DNA of 64,000 nt from Larkinella sp051857545 (GTDB taxonomy: Bacteria; Bacteroidota; Bacteroidia; Cytophagales; Spirosomataceae): the NCBI RefSeq assembly GCF_051857545.1, contig NZ_JBPZHB010000010.1, positions 1 to 64,000 of the forward strand, written 5' to 3'. Position 1 is the first letter of the stretch; every line of letters begins with the position of its first letter. Made by a program: the position numbers and the translations under genes. Under the pieces are notes generated by a model. It was not told the DNA's origin and did no database searches. It saw nothing but the letters and a program-made list of their open reading frames with translations. This document shows, piece after piece, positions 23,828 through 31,637 of the stretch.

Positions 23828-25804
23828 TCAATGCATCAACTGCTCCCGCTTCTCCCGGTTGGAAGACGCCGAACGGGTGAAAACCAGTTCCGTTTTTACC
23901 TCCGGTTTTGCGCTGTCGAGCATCCGGACCAGGGTCGATTCAACCGTGGGCCGGTCATCGTCGAAATCGCCGTGGTGGAGCGAGGTCGACCGCTTCTTCG
24001 GGTCTTTCGATTCGTTGTTGGGGGACTGAACCCAGTCGACATTTTTGGCTTTAAAGAGATCGGATAGGCTCTGATCAAAGTATTTTTTATCGGTTTTGTC
24101 CAAGGCTTTCGTGATGAATTTTGCCATGCCGAGGATGGGTTCCCCTTCGCGGAAAAACGGGATTCGCCCCTGGGTTTCGAACGCGTTCGAGACCAGATAC
24201 AGCAGCGATTTGTTGTAGATCCGGGCACAGTGGTCATCCTGTTCGGCCTGGTCGGTTAGCGTATAGAGCGCAAACCGGTTAATTTTTTTGGCTTTCAGAG
24301 CGGGTACGTAGGCTTCCTTGAACAGTTTGACCGTGCAGGCCGGTGCCCAGAGGGTGCAGGATTCGATCTTCAAACCAAATTCGTTTGTAAGTGCCTGAAT
24401 AAACGGGGCGTGAAAAATACTACCGGCACTGTGTCCGACAATATGAATTTCCAGATCTGTCTGTTTCGCTAGTTTGGCAATTTCCTGGAGAGCAATTCGC
24501 GCACCGCCGTTCGACTTCGTCGTGGCCAGAAAGGCGTTTTCCTTCATTTCGTCCCACTGCATTTTTCCCATCAGCATCCGCGCCACCGGTTCCAGGGCGT
24601 CGTCGAGCCGGTCCAGCATGAAATCCTTGCTGGCGTCCAAAATGCCTTCAGGCCGACGGCGTTTGAGGGCATCCTGCAAAATATTGGTGGCCGTTGTCCA
24701 GAAATCGGTATGCCAGATGAACGAAACCGGATATACTTCAGCATCCATTAACGAGGCCCGGTAGTCGGCCAGACGCTGCACGGCAGATTCTTCCCCGACC
24801 AAACCGCCATGTGCGTATAGGAGTAACCGTTTCTTTTTCCAGTTCTGCGTTACCCGAAGAAAATCGTCCTGAAAAATCGTTCTCACTTCGTCGGCAGAGG
24901 TTCCGAAGCTGCCGCCTTCGTTCAGTTTGCCGTCGTTGCCAATGCTGATGATGTGCGGACGCAGGTCGGCGAAGGCGTAGGCATTCGATTTGCCGGAAGA
25001 GGCCGAATTGCTGATGGCGATGGATTGGGGTTTGTAAAGCATCACGGGCGCACCCAAACGCGCAACCCAGACATCGGTGCCGTGGGTGAGCCAGTCGTCG
25101 TACGAAATCTGGGCAAAACCGCCCTTTCCCCAATCCGGTCCCCACGAATTCTGAATCCAAAAACCGTTCTGATCGTAGGCGACAATCGCGAAGGCGTGAC
25201 CACCCAGGACTTTCTCCGGAAAGGAAATCAAGCCGTCCGCACCAACCTTTTCCCAGCCCTCGTGAACGGTGGCCGTTGCATACAGAATGCCGACTTCGGC
25301 CATTGCCGTGTGCATCGACACCAGATCTTTGTGATTCACCCGGTAATAGGCTCCTAGTGGGCGGTTCAGGGCATCGGACGTTCGCTGGTCCGTCAATCGC
25401 TCGTTTTGGGCCGCGGCCTGATACGGCCAGTGTTCGTCGGCACAAATTCCGTGTTTGTGCCAGCCTTTCATGGCACCCCGCGCACTCGATCCGCTGTATT
25501 CTTCGCCGGGCCACTCATCGTAGCGCCGGGCCATTTCGTAGAGCATCCGCGCACTGACCGGATTGGGATCGGCAACTACCTTCCGACGGCGCAGCAGATA
25601 ATTGGCAACCGTAGCCAGCCCAAACCCCGTACAGGCGCCTTCCTGACCCTGGTCGAGAATGGGAACTTCCCACGCCTGGTAGTCGTTGAGCGTGATCTTG
25701 ATCGGCACTTCATACAGATTGGGAACATAGATTTTGTCGCGAAAATCCAGGGTATCGGGCCGCGCGTTATACGTGCGTTCGACGGCGTTGGTTGGGGCAG
25801 ACAT
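23828..25804 (-). CDS. Papain-like (C1) peptidase fused to an alpha/beta hydrolase
   Basis: A 658-residue two-enzyme fusion with no signal peptide. Residues about 1-260 form a papain-type protease: propeptide-like start (RPDTLDFRDKIY), oxyanion Gln52 and Cys58 in LDQGQEGACTG, His203 in GGHAFAIV, Asn219 in IQNSWG. Residues about 325-600 form an alpha/beta hydrolase with the oxyanion AHGGL and nucleophile elbow GHSAGS (Ser459), similar to lipase/esterase-like domains. The C-terminal 60 residues are polar. The fusion suggests an effector or processing enzyme acting on acylated or peptide material. The next gene upstream of it on the DNA, same strand, is a duplicated VWA protein, separated by a heptamer array. 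Confidence 0.85.
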   Translation of the reverse strand: MSAPTNAVERTYNARPDTLDFRDKIYVPNLYEVPIKITLNDYQAWEVPILDQGQEGACTGFGLATVANYLLRRRKVVADPNPVSARMLYEMARRYDEWPGEEYSGSSARGAMKGWHKHGICADEHWPYQAAAQNERLTDQRTSDALNRPLGAYYRVNHKDLVSMHTAMAEVGILYATATVHEGWEKVGADGLISFPEKVLGGHAFAIVAYDQNGFWIQNSWGPDWGKGGFAQISYDDWLTHGTDVWVARLGAPVMLYKPQSIAISNSASSGKSNAYAFADLRPHIISIGNDGKLNEGGSFGTSADEVRTIFQDDFLRVTQNWKKKRLLLYAHGGLVGEESAVQRLADYRASLMDAEVYPVSFIWHTDFWTTATNILQDALKRRRPEGILDASKDFMLDRLDDALEPVARMLMGKMQWDEMKENAFLATTKSNGGARIALQEIAKLAKQTDLEIHIVGHSAGSIFHAPFIQALTNEFGLKIESCTLWAPACTVKLFKEAYVPALKAKKINRFALYTLTDQAEQDDHCARIYNKSLLYLVSNAFETQGRIPFFREGEPILGMAKFITKALDKTDKKYFDQSLSDLFKAKNVDWVQSPNNESKDPKKRSTSLHHGDFDDDRPTVESTLVRMLDSAKPEVKTELVFTRSASSNREKREQLMH

Positions 25805-25807
25805 GAG

Positions 25808-25835
25808 GAGTTAAGAGTTAGGAGTTAGGAGTTAA
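25808..25835. repeat. Tandem heptamer array, family C words
   Basis: Four head-to-tail 7-bp units with consensus GAGTTAR at 25808-25835. They lie between the start codon of the peptidase-hydrolase gene (25804) and the stop of the VWA gene (25843). The same word makes up the imperfect palindrome at 34118. Here there is no second, inverted arm, so it may be a half-element. Confidence 0.8.
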
Positions 25836-25842
25836 TGGGGAT

Positions 25843-28488
25843 TCAGGGGGCTTTTCGGGCCTGGGCTTCAAGGATTAATTGTAACTGAGCTTTTGATTCA
25901 GTAACATGCTCATAACTGCCTTGCCCTAAGGTGGCTAACCTTTTCAGGTTGGCTGAATTAACCACATTTCGACTAAAGGTTAACACTGTAAGATTGATCT
26001 CTTTACGGGCTGATTGTCCGACTAGTTCATATACTGATTCGCTGATCGGGAATTCGCCATCGGTAGCCAGAATGATTCGGTTATTTCCCCAGGGAATGAA
26101 GTGTTTTTCGGCCAGTTTGTAGGCGGTTTTGATGCCGTCGTTGCCGTCGGTTTCGCCGGTCGACCGGAGCTGGTCGATGGCGTGGGCAATGTCGGCGGTT
26201 TTCGACCCGGAGGTGGGTGGCAACACCACTTTGGCTTTTCCAGAATACACCACAATCGAAACCTGGTCTTCGGGCCGCAGCAACGGCAGCAGCGATTTGA
26301 TGGATTTTTTCAGCAACGGCATCTTATACGGCGACTCCATCGAGGCCGAAACATCCAGCAGCAGCACCATGTTGTTGGTCGCAAAACCGTCCAGCGTGGG
26401 AGCCGCTTCGGTGGGTGCTGGCGCGGGTGTCGGCAGGGAAACCGGTGCCGGAAGGGTCGGAGCAGGTGCCGCCGGTTCGACTTTTTCAGCAACCGGCTCG
26501 ACTCGCCTGGTGGTCACCGGTCGCCGGAACGCAAACAGGTTGGGTTCCATAACCGTTTTCAGAACGCCGGTTTTGGCCAGTTCGCTGAACTTGTTATACT
26601 GATAAACCAGTTCGTTGTTGTAGAAATAATAGAACGACTCGTAGGGATGCGAACTCGTCGGAGAGACCGGTTTGACCATGCGGGCCTTTTCGGCAAACCG
26701 CCCGGTATTTTCGGCCACGTCCTCGTAGGGTGAATAGGGGCACAGGCCGTTGCTGCGACCGTAGCGGGTCAATCCTTTCAGGTTTTTGTATTCATCCGTG
26801 ATCAGTGCCCGGCGGTTTTCCTCCAGCTTTTCCGTTGCGGGAAGCTGGGTGGTTTCGTCCCCGTAATAAGACCGAATGCCGAACAAAACCGTCTTGTTGT
26901 CGTCGATGGCTTTGAGCAGCGCGTTGCCGGCGAGGAGCCAAGAGCTGGCCGGATTCGCCGGTTTGTAACGTTCGTGAATCCGTCGAACGTCATGATACAA
27001 TTGCTCTTTTTTTTGATCGAATAGGTCGAACAAAACGGCGTAGCGGTCCAGAATGGCGTCGGAAAGTTTCAGGCCGTCCTGTTCATACTGTTTTTCCTGC
27101 GTGTAGGCAATTAGCTCAATGCTAAGCCCGTCCATTTCCTTTAACATATTCATCAGCACCTCCGTCTGCGTATTGATTGCGGTTCGGTACTCCGCCGGAA
27201 TGGGTTTGCTGCCGTTAAGGAGAAGCTGGTAATCGGCCAGCGGTAGTTTGAATTCCGAGTGCGAATACGTCAACTGCCCCCGGCGCCGGTTGGGGTCGGG
27301 ATAGCGGTGGTATTCGGCCGATGACTGGTAGTTGCGCACCTGAATCTGGAGGTGATTCATCTGCCGCAGCGACTCGTTGATGAAGTCGATGTAGGCGTTC
27401 AGGGCGTGGAAAGTAGCATCGGAAGCCGGAGCCGCCGACGGATTGGTTTTGAACGGAACCCGTGGCAAATCCCGGAAAGGTTCGGTGCGGGCGGTTTTTT
27501 GCGCTGCCATTCCCGCAGATTCCAGGACAAAAACTGGGCAGAATTTGGGAAAATCCAACAGGTGTTTGGTCGGGACACTGTACTTGACAAACGCCTGGTA
27601 ATTCGATAGCAGGTCGTTGTTGTAGTGATTGATTAAGCTCAGATACACGCGATTACCGTGTTGCGCCGACTTTTTGGCCTCAAAGGTATAGGCATTGATG
27701 GCGTCCTGTTTCAGACCGAGAATGGATTGCAGCGCATTTTTGAAGTAACCGATCATGCTGGAAGCCGGGTAGGCGATGGCTGACTCATTTTTGCCAAAAC
27801 CGGCCAGCAGGTCGGCGTCGTGCAGCATGCTATCGCGGAGGCTATCCACAGGCCAGCCCGAAGGGGCTTCTTCGTTGAGGGAAAACGGCCAGGAGGCCAG
27901 CGTTTGCTTTTCGCGAATCAGGATCTGAACCATTTCACGCTCCAGTTTCAGGTACGGATCGCTGGCGTCGTAAGGTTGATAAACGCGGTAAATCCGTTGA
28001 ATCTGGCGGAAAAAAGCGTCCCGTTTACGGCTGATCTGCCCGGCCTGTTTCTGAAGGTCAGCCAATAATGCATCTGATTTTTTCAGACCGTCACGTTGGT
28101 AATCGTTCAGCCGGACGTAGGTTTCCAGCGCTTTCCCCGACTGGTCGAACGCTTCGAGCAATTGCCAGAGGGCTTCCGCTTCCCCGTTGAGTTGCTGGCT
28201 TTCCTCCGCCCGGAGGCCACTATCGGTTGTTTCGAGGGCTTTTCGGAAGTAATAGTCTTCCAGCGGCCCCGACGACGGCAGCCGGATCAGCGTGCCCGAC
28301 CGGGTGCGAAACTGCTTCGTGGCGGCATAATACGATTGCAACACCTGCATCCGGTCAAAGACGACATCGACCGACTGGTTCAGGAAGGCAACGTACTGAT
28401 TGAGGGCCTGTTGGGGCGGTTTTTCTTCCGGATTGTACGAACTATACGCGCCGAGGGCCAGGAGGGCTATAAAAAGAGACGTGTTCAT
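25843..28488 (-). CDS. Secreted protein with two tandem about 330-residue repeats and a VWA domain
   Basis: An 881-residue protein with an N-terminal signal-like segment (MNTSLFIALLALGAYSSY). Two related helical regions follow, about 28-325 and 360-640. Both start 'ALN-Y-FIN-S', both contain a 'DGLK-SDA' motif and an 'I-R-Y-P--P' motif, and both end with 'YNNxL--Y--F', so the region arose by duplication. A Pro/Ala-rich linker (about 650-700) leads to a VWA domain (about 705-875) with an intact MIDAS (DVSAS at Asp712, then TDG). VWA domains bind protein ligands through Mg2+. It is probably co-transcribed with the papain/hydrolase gene, and the pair may act together, which is inference. Confidence 0.8.
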   Translation of the reverse strand: MNTSLFIALLALGAYSSYNPEEKPPQQALNQYVAFLNQSVDVVFDRMQVLQSYYAATKQFRTRSGTLIRLPSSGPLEDYYFRKALETTDSGLRAEESQQLNGEAEALWQLLEAFDQSGKALETYVRLNDYQRDGLKKSDALLADLQKQAGQISRKRDAFFRQIQRIYRVYQPYDASDPYLKLEREMVQILIREKQTLASWPFSLNEEAPSGWPVDSLRDSMLHDADLLAGFGKNESAIAYPASSMIGYFKNALQSILGLKQDAINAYTFEAKKSAQHGNRVYLSLINHYNNDLLSNYQAFVKYSVPTKHLLDFPKFCPVFVLESAGMAAQKTARTEPFRDLPRVPFKTNPSAAPASDATFHALNAYIDFINESLRQMNHLQIQVRNYQSSAEYHRYPDPNRRRGQLTYSHSEFKLPLADYQLLLNGSKPIPAEYRTAINTQTEVLMNMLKEMDGLSIELIAYTQEKQYEQDGLKLSDAILDRYAVLFDLFDQKKEQLYHDVRRIHERYKPANPASSWLLAGNALLKAIDDNKTVLFGIRSYYGDETTQLPATEKLEENRRALITDEYKNLKGLTRYGRSNGLCPYSPYEDVAENTGRFAEKARMVKPVSPTSSHPYESFYYFYNNELVYQYNKFSELAKTGVLKTVMEPNLFAFRRPVTTRRVEPVAEKVEPAAPAPTLPAPVSLPTPAPAPTEAAPTLDGFATNNMVLLLDVSASMESPYKMPLLKKSIKSLLPLLRPEDQVSIVVYSGKAKVVLPPTSGSKTADIAHAIDQLRSTGETDGNDGIKTAYKLAEKHFIPWGNNRIILATDGEFPISESVYELVGQSARKEINLTVLTFSRNVVNSANLKRLATLGQGSYEHVTESKAQLQLILEAQARKAP

Positions 28489-28622
28489 GATGGGGTGGGA
28501 TAGTAGCCGCTAGCAAAGTCTGTTGAAGCGTCTTATTGGTGACGCTAATCAATTGGTCTGCAAGTTCTAACCTTTGATCGATGTTCCGATTACCGTTTAC
28601 GAAAAACCCCAAACATCGCTTC

Positions 28623-29579
28623 TCACTTGAACGCAGCCCGGCGCAGGCGGTCGTTGACGGCCCGGCCCAGCCCGGTTTCGGGGAGCAGTTCGGCTATAAT
28701 AACATCGACGTTCGACTGATCGAGCGCACGCAGGGCTGCGAACAGGTTTTTGGCGGCTTCGGAAACGTCGCCCGTAATCGACAGAATTTGCTGGTTCTCC
28801 AACGGAATCAGCCGCGTCATGGCATCAAAGGCTAGCACCCCGATGCGCTCGGGCTGGTAGGTCGCCAGCGCCTGCTCCGGGGTTTTGAGAAAAAGCGGTT
28901 TGCGGGGCGCATAATGGCTACTCAACATCCCCGGTGCCTTCGGGTTGGAGGTCGAGTGGCTGCGGACCGACACCTTACCGACAATGGCTTCCAGTTTTTC
29001 CAGCGTCATGCCGCCCAGCCGGTACACAATCGGCCCCCCTTCCACAAACCCGATGATGGTCGATTCGATGCCTACGTTGGAGGAGCCACCATCCAGCACA
29101 TACGGAATCTGGTCGCCCAACTGATCGGCCACGTGCCGGGCGGTGGTAGGACTGATGTAGCCGAAGGGATTGGCACTCGGAGCCGCCAGCGGAAAATCGA
29201 GCAGAGACAGCAGTTTGAGGGCCATCGGATGGTTGGGAATCCGGATTGCGACGTTTTCCAGACCCGAGGTGACGAGATCGGGAATGATCGGTTTTTTGGG
29301 CAATAAAATCGTCAGCGGGCCGGGCCAGAATCGCTCCGCGAGCCGACGCGCCGGTTCCGGAATCCGTGTCACGAACGACTCGACCTTATCGATCGAATCG
29401 GTATGAACGATGAGCGGATCGAACGAAGGACGGTTTTTGACCTTGAAGATCTCCAGAACGGCGTCCGGATTCAGGGCGTTGCCCGCCAGTCCATATACGG
29501 TTTCGGTGGGCAGTCCGATCACTTTTCCCGCTTCCAGGAAGTCTTTTGCCTGCTGAACGTCTGTTCCAATTTGTGCCAT
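28623..29579 (-). CDS. sua5: L-threonylcarbamoyladenylate synthase (Sua5 type)
   Basis: A 318-residue cytoplasmic enzyme that makes threonylcarbamoyl-AMP from threonine, bicarbonate and ATP for t6A37 modification of tRNA. The YrdC domain (about 1-200) shows the binding residues KxR/S-x-N features in 'VKNRPSFDPL' and 'APSANPFGYISPT', and 'GIESTII'. The C-terminal Sua5 domain (about 215-318, PGMLSSHYAPRKPL) distinguishes it from the shorter YrdC/TsaC. The start at 29579 (MAQIGTDV) is preferred over 29594. A family D palindrome lies directly upstream. Confidence 0.92.
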   Translation of the reverse strand: MAQIGTDVQQAKDFLEAGKVIGLPTETVYGLAGNALNPDAVLEIFKVKNRPSFDPLIVHTDSIDKVESFVTRIPEPARRLAERFWPGPLTILLPKKPIIPDLVTSGLENVAIRIPNHPMALKLLSLLDFPLAAPSANPFGYISPTTARHVADQLGDQIPYVLDGGSSNVGIESTIIGFVEGGPIVYRLGGMTLEKLEAIVGKVSVRSHSTSNPKAPGMLSSHYAPRKPLFLKTPEQALATYQPERIGVLAFDAMTRLIPLENQQILSITGDVSEAAKNLFAALRALDQSNVDVIIAELLPETGLGRAVNDRLRRAAFK

Positions 29580-29594
29580 ATTGCAAAGGTACAA

Positions 29595-29695
29595 TTTTGG
29601 ATGGGAACACGGATTGAACGGATTAAAACGGATTTATGCTGATAAAAACCGTTTTTGACCTGTTCAATCCGTCTGATCCGTGTTCCCATCCAAAA
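29595..29695. repeat. Palindromic repeat, family D (copy 1)
   Basis: The outer arms (29595-29614 and 29676-29695) pair perfectly over 20 bp. Inside, ACGGATT words recur with 9-10 bp spacing and pair less well. It fills much of the gap between the divergent Sua5 gene (start 29579, minus) and the DGPF gene (start 29784, plus), so it lies in a promoter region rather than at a 3' end. A second copy occurs at 49113. Confidence 0.8.
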
Positions 29696-29783
29696 AATAA
29701 TTTTGAATTTCCTGTCCGGTTTCCATTCCTTCGTTCGTCTTAGCGTCAAAAATCAACTCATCACGTTTAACCGCAGTACACAA

Positions 29784-30137
29784 ATGGAAAAGTTCATGCT
29801 GATTTTTCACGGACAACAAATGGATGAAACCGCCTTTCAGGACCTGTCACCCGAAGACTTTCAGGCCGAAATTGAGAAATGGAACACCTGGATTGGCGGA
29901 ATTGCCGCTCAGGGAAAAATGATCGCAACCGAAGCGTTGCTGCCCGCCGGGAAAGTGCTGACCGACGGCGGCAAAGTGGTCACCGATGGCCCGTTTACGG
30001 AAGGCAAGGAAATCGTTGGCGGCTACATGCTTTTAACCGCCGATACCTTCGACGAAGCCATCGAACTGGCGCAGGGCTGCCCTATGTTTGAAACCGGGGG
30101 AAAAGTAGAAGTGCGGCAGATTCAGAAATTTGAATAA
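29784..30137 (+). CDS. YCII-related DGPF-domain protein
   Basis: A 117-residue cytoplasmic protein of the YCII/DGPF family (PF03795), a dimeric alpha/beta ferredoxin-like fold. The hallmark VTDGPFTEGKE is present at about 70, and the protein ends in a strand KVEVRQIQKF. The ATG at 29784 starts the domain, whereas an ATG at 29655 would run through the palindromic repeat. Genes of this type are established partners of ECF42 sigma factors, and such a sigma factor gene follows 113 bp downstream, with a family A palindrome between the two. Confidence 0.9.
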   Translation: MEKFMLIFHGQQMDETAFQDLSPEDFQAEIEKWNTWIGGIAAQGKMIATEALLPAGKVLTDGGKVVTDGPFTEGKEIVGGYMLLTADTFDEAIELAQGCPMFETGGKVEVRQIQKFE

Positions 30138-30141
30138 ATGA

Positions 30142-30236
30142 AATTTCAAATGTAAAATGATGAACGCCAAATGTAAAAATAGCCGGATACGCCATTCACT
30201 TTTACATTTGACGTTCATCATTTTACATTTGAAATT
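30142..30236. repeat. Heptamer-built palindrome, family A (copy 3)
   Basis: Arms 30142-30180 and 30198-30236 (39 nt each) pair with two mismatches around a 17-nt loop. The plan is the same 4-nt cap and five 7-bp units. It sits between two co-directional, functionally linked genes, 5 bp after the stop of the DGPF gene and 14 bp before the GTG start of the sigma factor gene. It could therefore influence their relative expression. Confidence 0.85.
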
Positions 30237-30249
30237 CCTTTAAAAATCC

Positions 30250-31494
30250 GTGTCATCTTCCGATTCTTCCCAACTCGTCGCGCACCTTTTCCGGCATGAA
30301 GCAGGCCGGATGGTATCGGTATTGGCGGCCATGCTGGGGTTCGACCGGATTGAGCTGGCGGAGGATATTGTGCAGGATGCGATGGTGCAGGCCCTGCGAA
30401 GCTGGCCGTTTCAGGGCATTCCCGAAAACCCCTCGGCCTGGCTCTACCGGGTAGCCAAAAACAAGGCACTGGACGTGGTTCGTCGCGAGAAATTGTTCCG
30501 GCAAATCAGCGGAGACTGGGCCAGCGAACGGCAGGACGAAGAAATGATGGAGCGGTTTTTTTTCGAAGACGAGATCAACGACAGCCAGTTGCGGATGCTG
30601 TTTGCCTGCTGTCATCCGTCGCTGCCGTTTGAGTCGCAGGTGGCGATGTGTCTGAAAATTCTTTGCGGGTTGAGCATCCGCGAAATTGCCAACGCTTTTC
30701 TGACCAGCGAAGAAACCATCACCAAGCGAATTTATCGGGCCAAAGAAAAAATTCGGGCCAACGAAATCCGGCTGGAAGTGCCAACCGGACCACAGTTGCC
30801 CATTCGCGTGAATGCGGTTTTGAAAAGCATTTATCTGTTGTTTAATGAAGGCTATACCTCGTCGCACCCCGACACGCTCATCCGGCAGGATTTGTGCGAA
30901 GAAGCCATGCGCCTGACGCTGCTGCTCACCCAAACACCCCGGACCACCACCCCTTCGGCCCACGCTTTGCTGGCGTTGATGTGTTTCCAGGTGGCCCGCT
31001 TCGAAGCCCGGACGGATGCGACGGGTGCCATCATTCTCCTGAAGGATCAGGATCGGACGCAATGGAACCAGGCGCTGATTGCGCAGGGAAAACGCCAACT
31101 GACGGCTTCGGCGACAGGCCACGAACTCTCTGACTACCACCTCGAAGCCGCCATTGCCATGCAGCATTGCCTGGCACCCACCTACGAAAAAACGGACTGG
31201 ACGTCCATACTCCGTTACTACGATTTGCTGCTCGACCGGAAACCTGGCCCCGTTGTGGCGCTGAACCGGGCAGTGGCGCTTGCCGAAGTAGACGGCCCGA
31301 TGGAGGCTCTGCTGGCGGTTTTACAAATCAAGGAGCTGGAGACGAATCAGTATTACCATGCGATTCTGGGTGACCTGTATGCCCTGCTCCACCAGACCGA
31401 CCGCGCCCGCCAACATTACCAACGGGCCCTGCACCTCACCTCGTCCGGCGCCGAAAAGCAGTTGCTCCGCAAAAAAATCGAAACACTCGTGTAG
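30250..31494 (+). CDS. ECF42-type RNA polymerase sigma factor with TPR-like extension
   Basis: A 414-residue sigma factor. Region 2 (about 10-80, EDIVQDAMVQALRSWPFQG) and region 4 (about 115-175, LSIREIANAFLTSEETITKRIYRAKEKI) are clear. A C-terminal extension of about 230 residues follows, starting LPIRVNAVLKSIYLLFNEGY and ending in helical TPR-like repeats. This architecture defines ECF42 (also called SigI-like, DUF6596), which has no anti-sigma factor and depends on its extension. Pairing with a DGPF gene is the known genomic context. The start codon is GTG at 30250; the next ATG would remove part of region 2. Confidence 0.9.
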   Translation: MSSSDSSQLVAHLFRHEAGRMVSVLAAMLGFDRIELAEDIVQDAMVQALRSWPFQGIPENPSAWLYRVAKNKALDVVRREKLFRQISGDWASERQDEEMMERFFFEDEINDSQLRMLFACCHPSLPFESQVAMCLKILCGLSIREIANAFLTSEETITKRIYRAKEKIRANEIRLEVPTGPQLPIRVNAVLKSIYLLFNEGYTSSHPDTLIRQDLCEEAMRLTLLLTQTPRTTTPSAHALLALMCFQVARFEARTDATGAIILLKDQDRTQWNQALIAQGKRQLTASATGHELSDYHLEAAIAMQHCLAPTYEKTDWTSILRYYDLLLDRKPGPVVALNRAVALAEVDGPMEALLAVLQIKELETNQYYHAILGDLYALLHQTDRARQHYQRALHLTSSGAEKQLLRKKIETLV

Positions 31495-31637
31495 TCTCCC
31501 GAACGATTTTAGGAGTAATGATGGAAGTGGATAGTTGCTTTTCTGTTAAAAAAATGGATATTTATCCCATTCGGTATTACTTTTAGCAGCGTATTCACGT
31601 AATCACTTCAGTGACCTACTCACTAAACCAAAATTCA

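Noticed and set aside
24738..25514. 258-codon same-strand frame inside the papain/hydrolase gene
   Set aside because: Shifted-frame shadow; the main frame carries both complete active sites.
25808..25835. CRISPR-like repeat array
   Set aside because: Units are 7 bp, directly adjacent and without spacers; no cas genes anywhere in the window.
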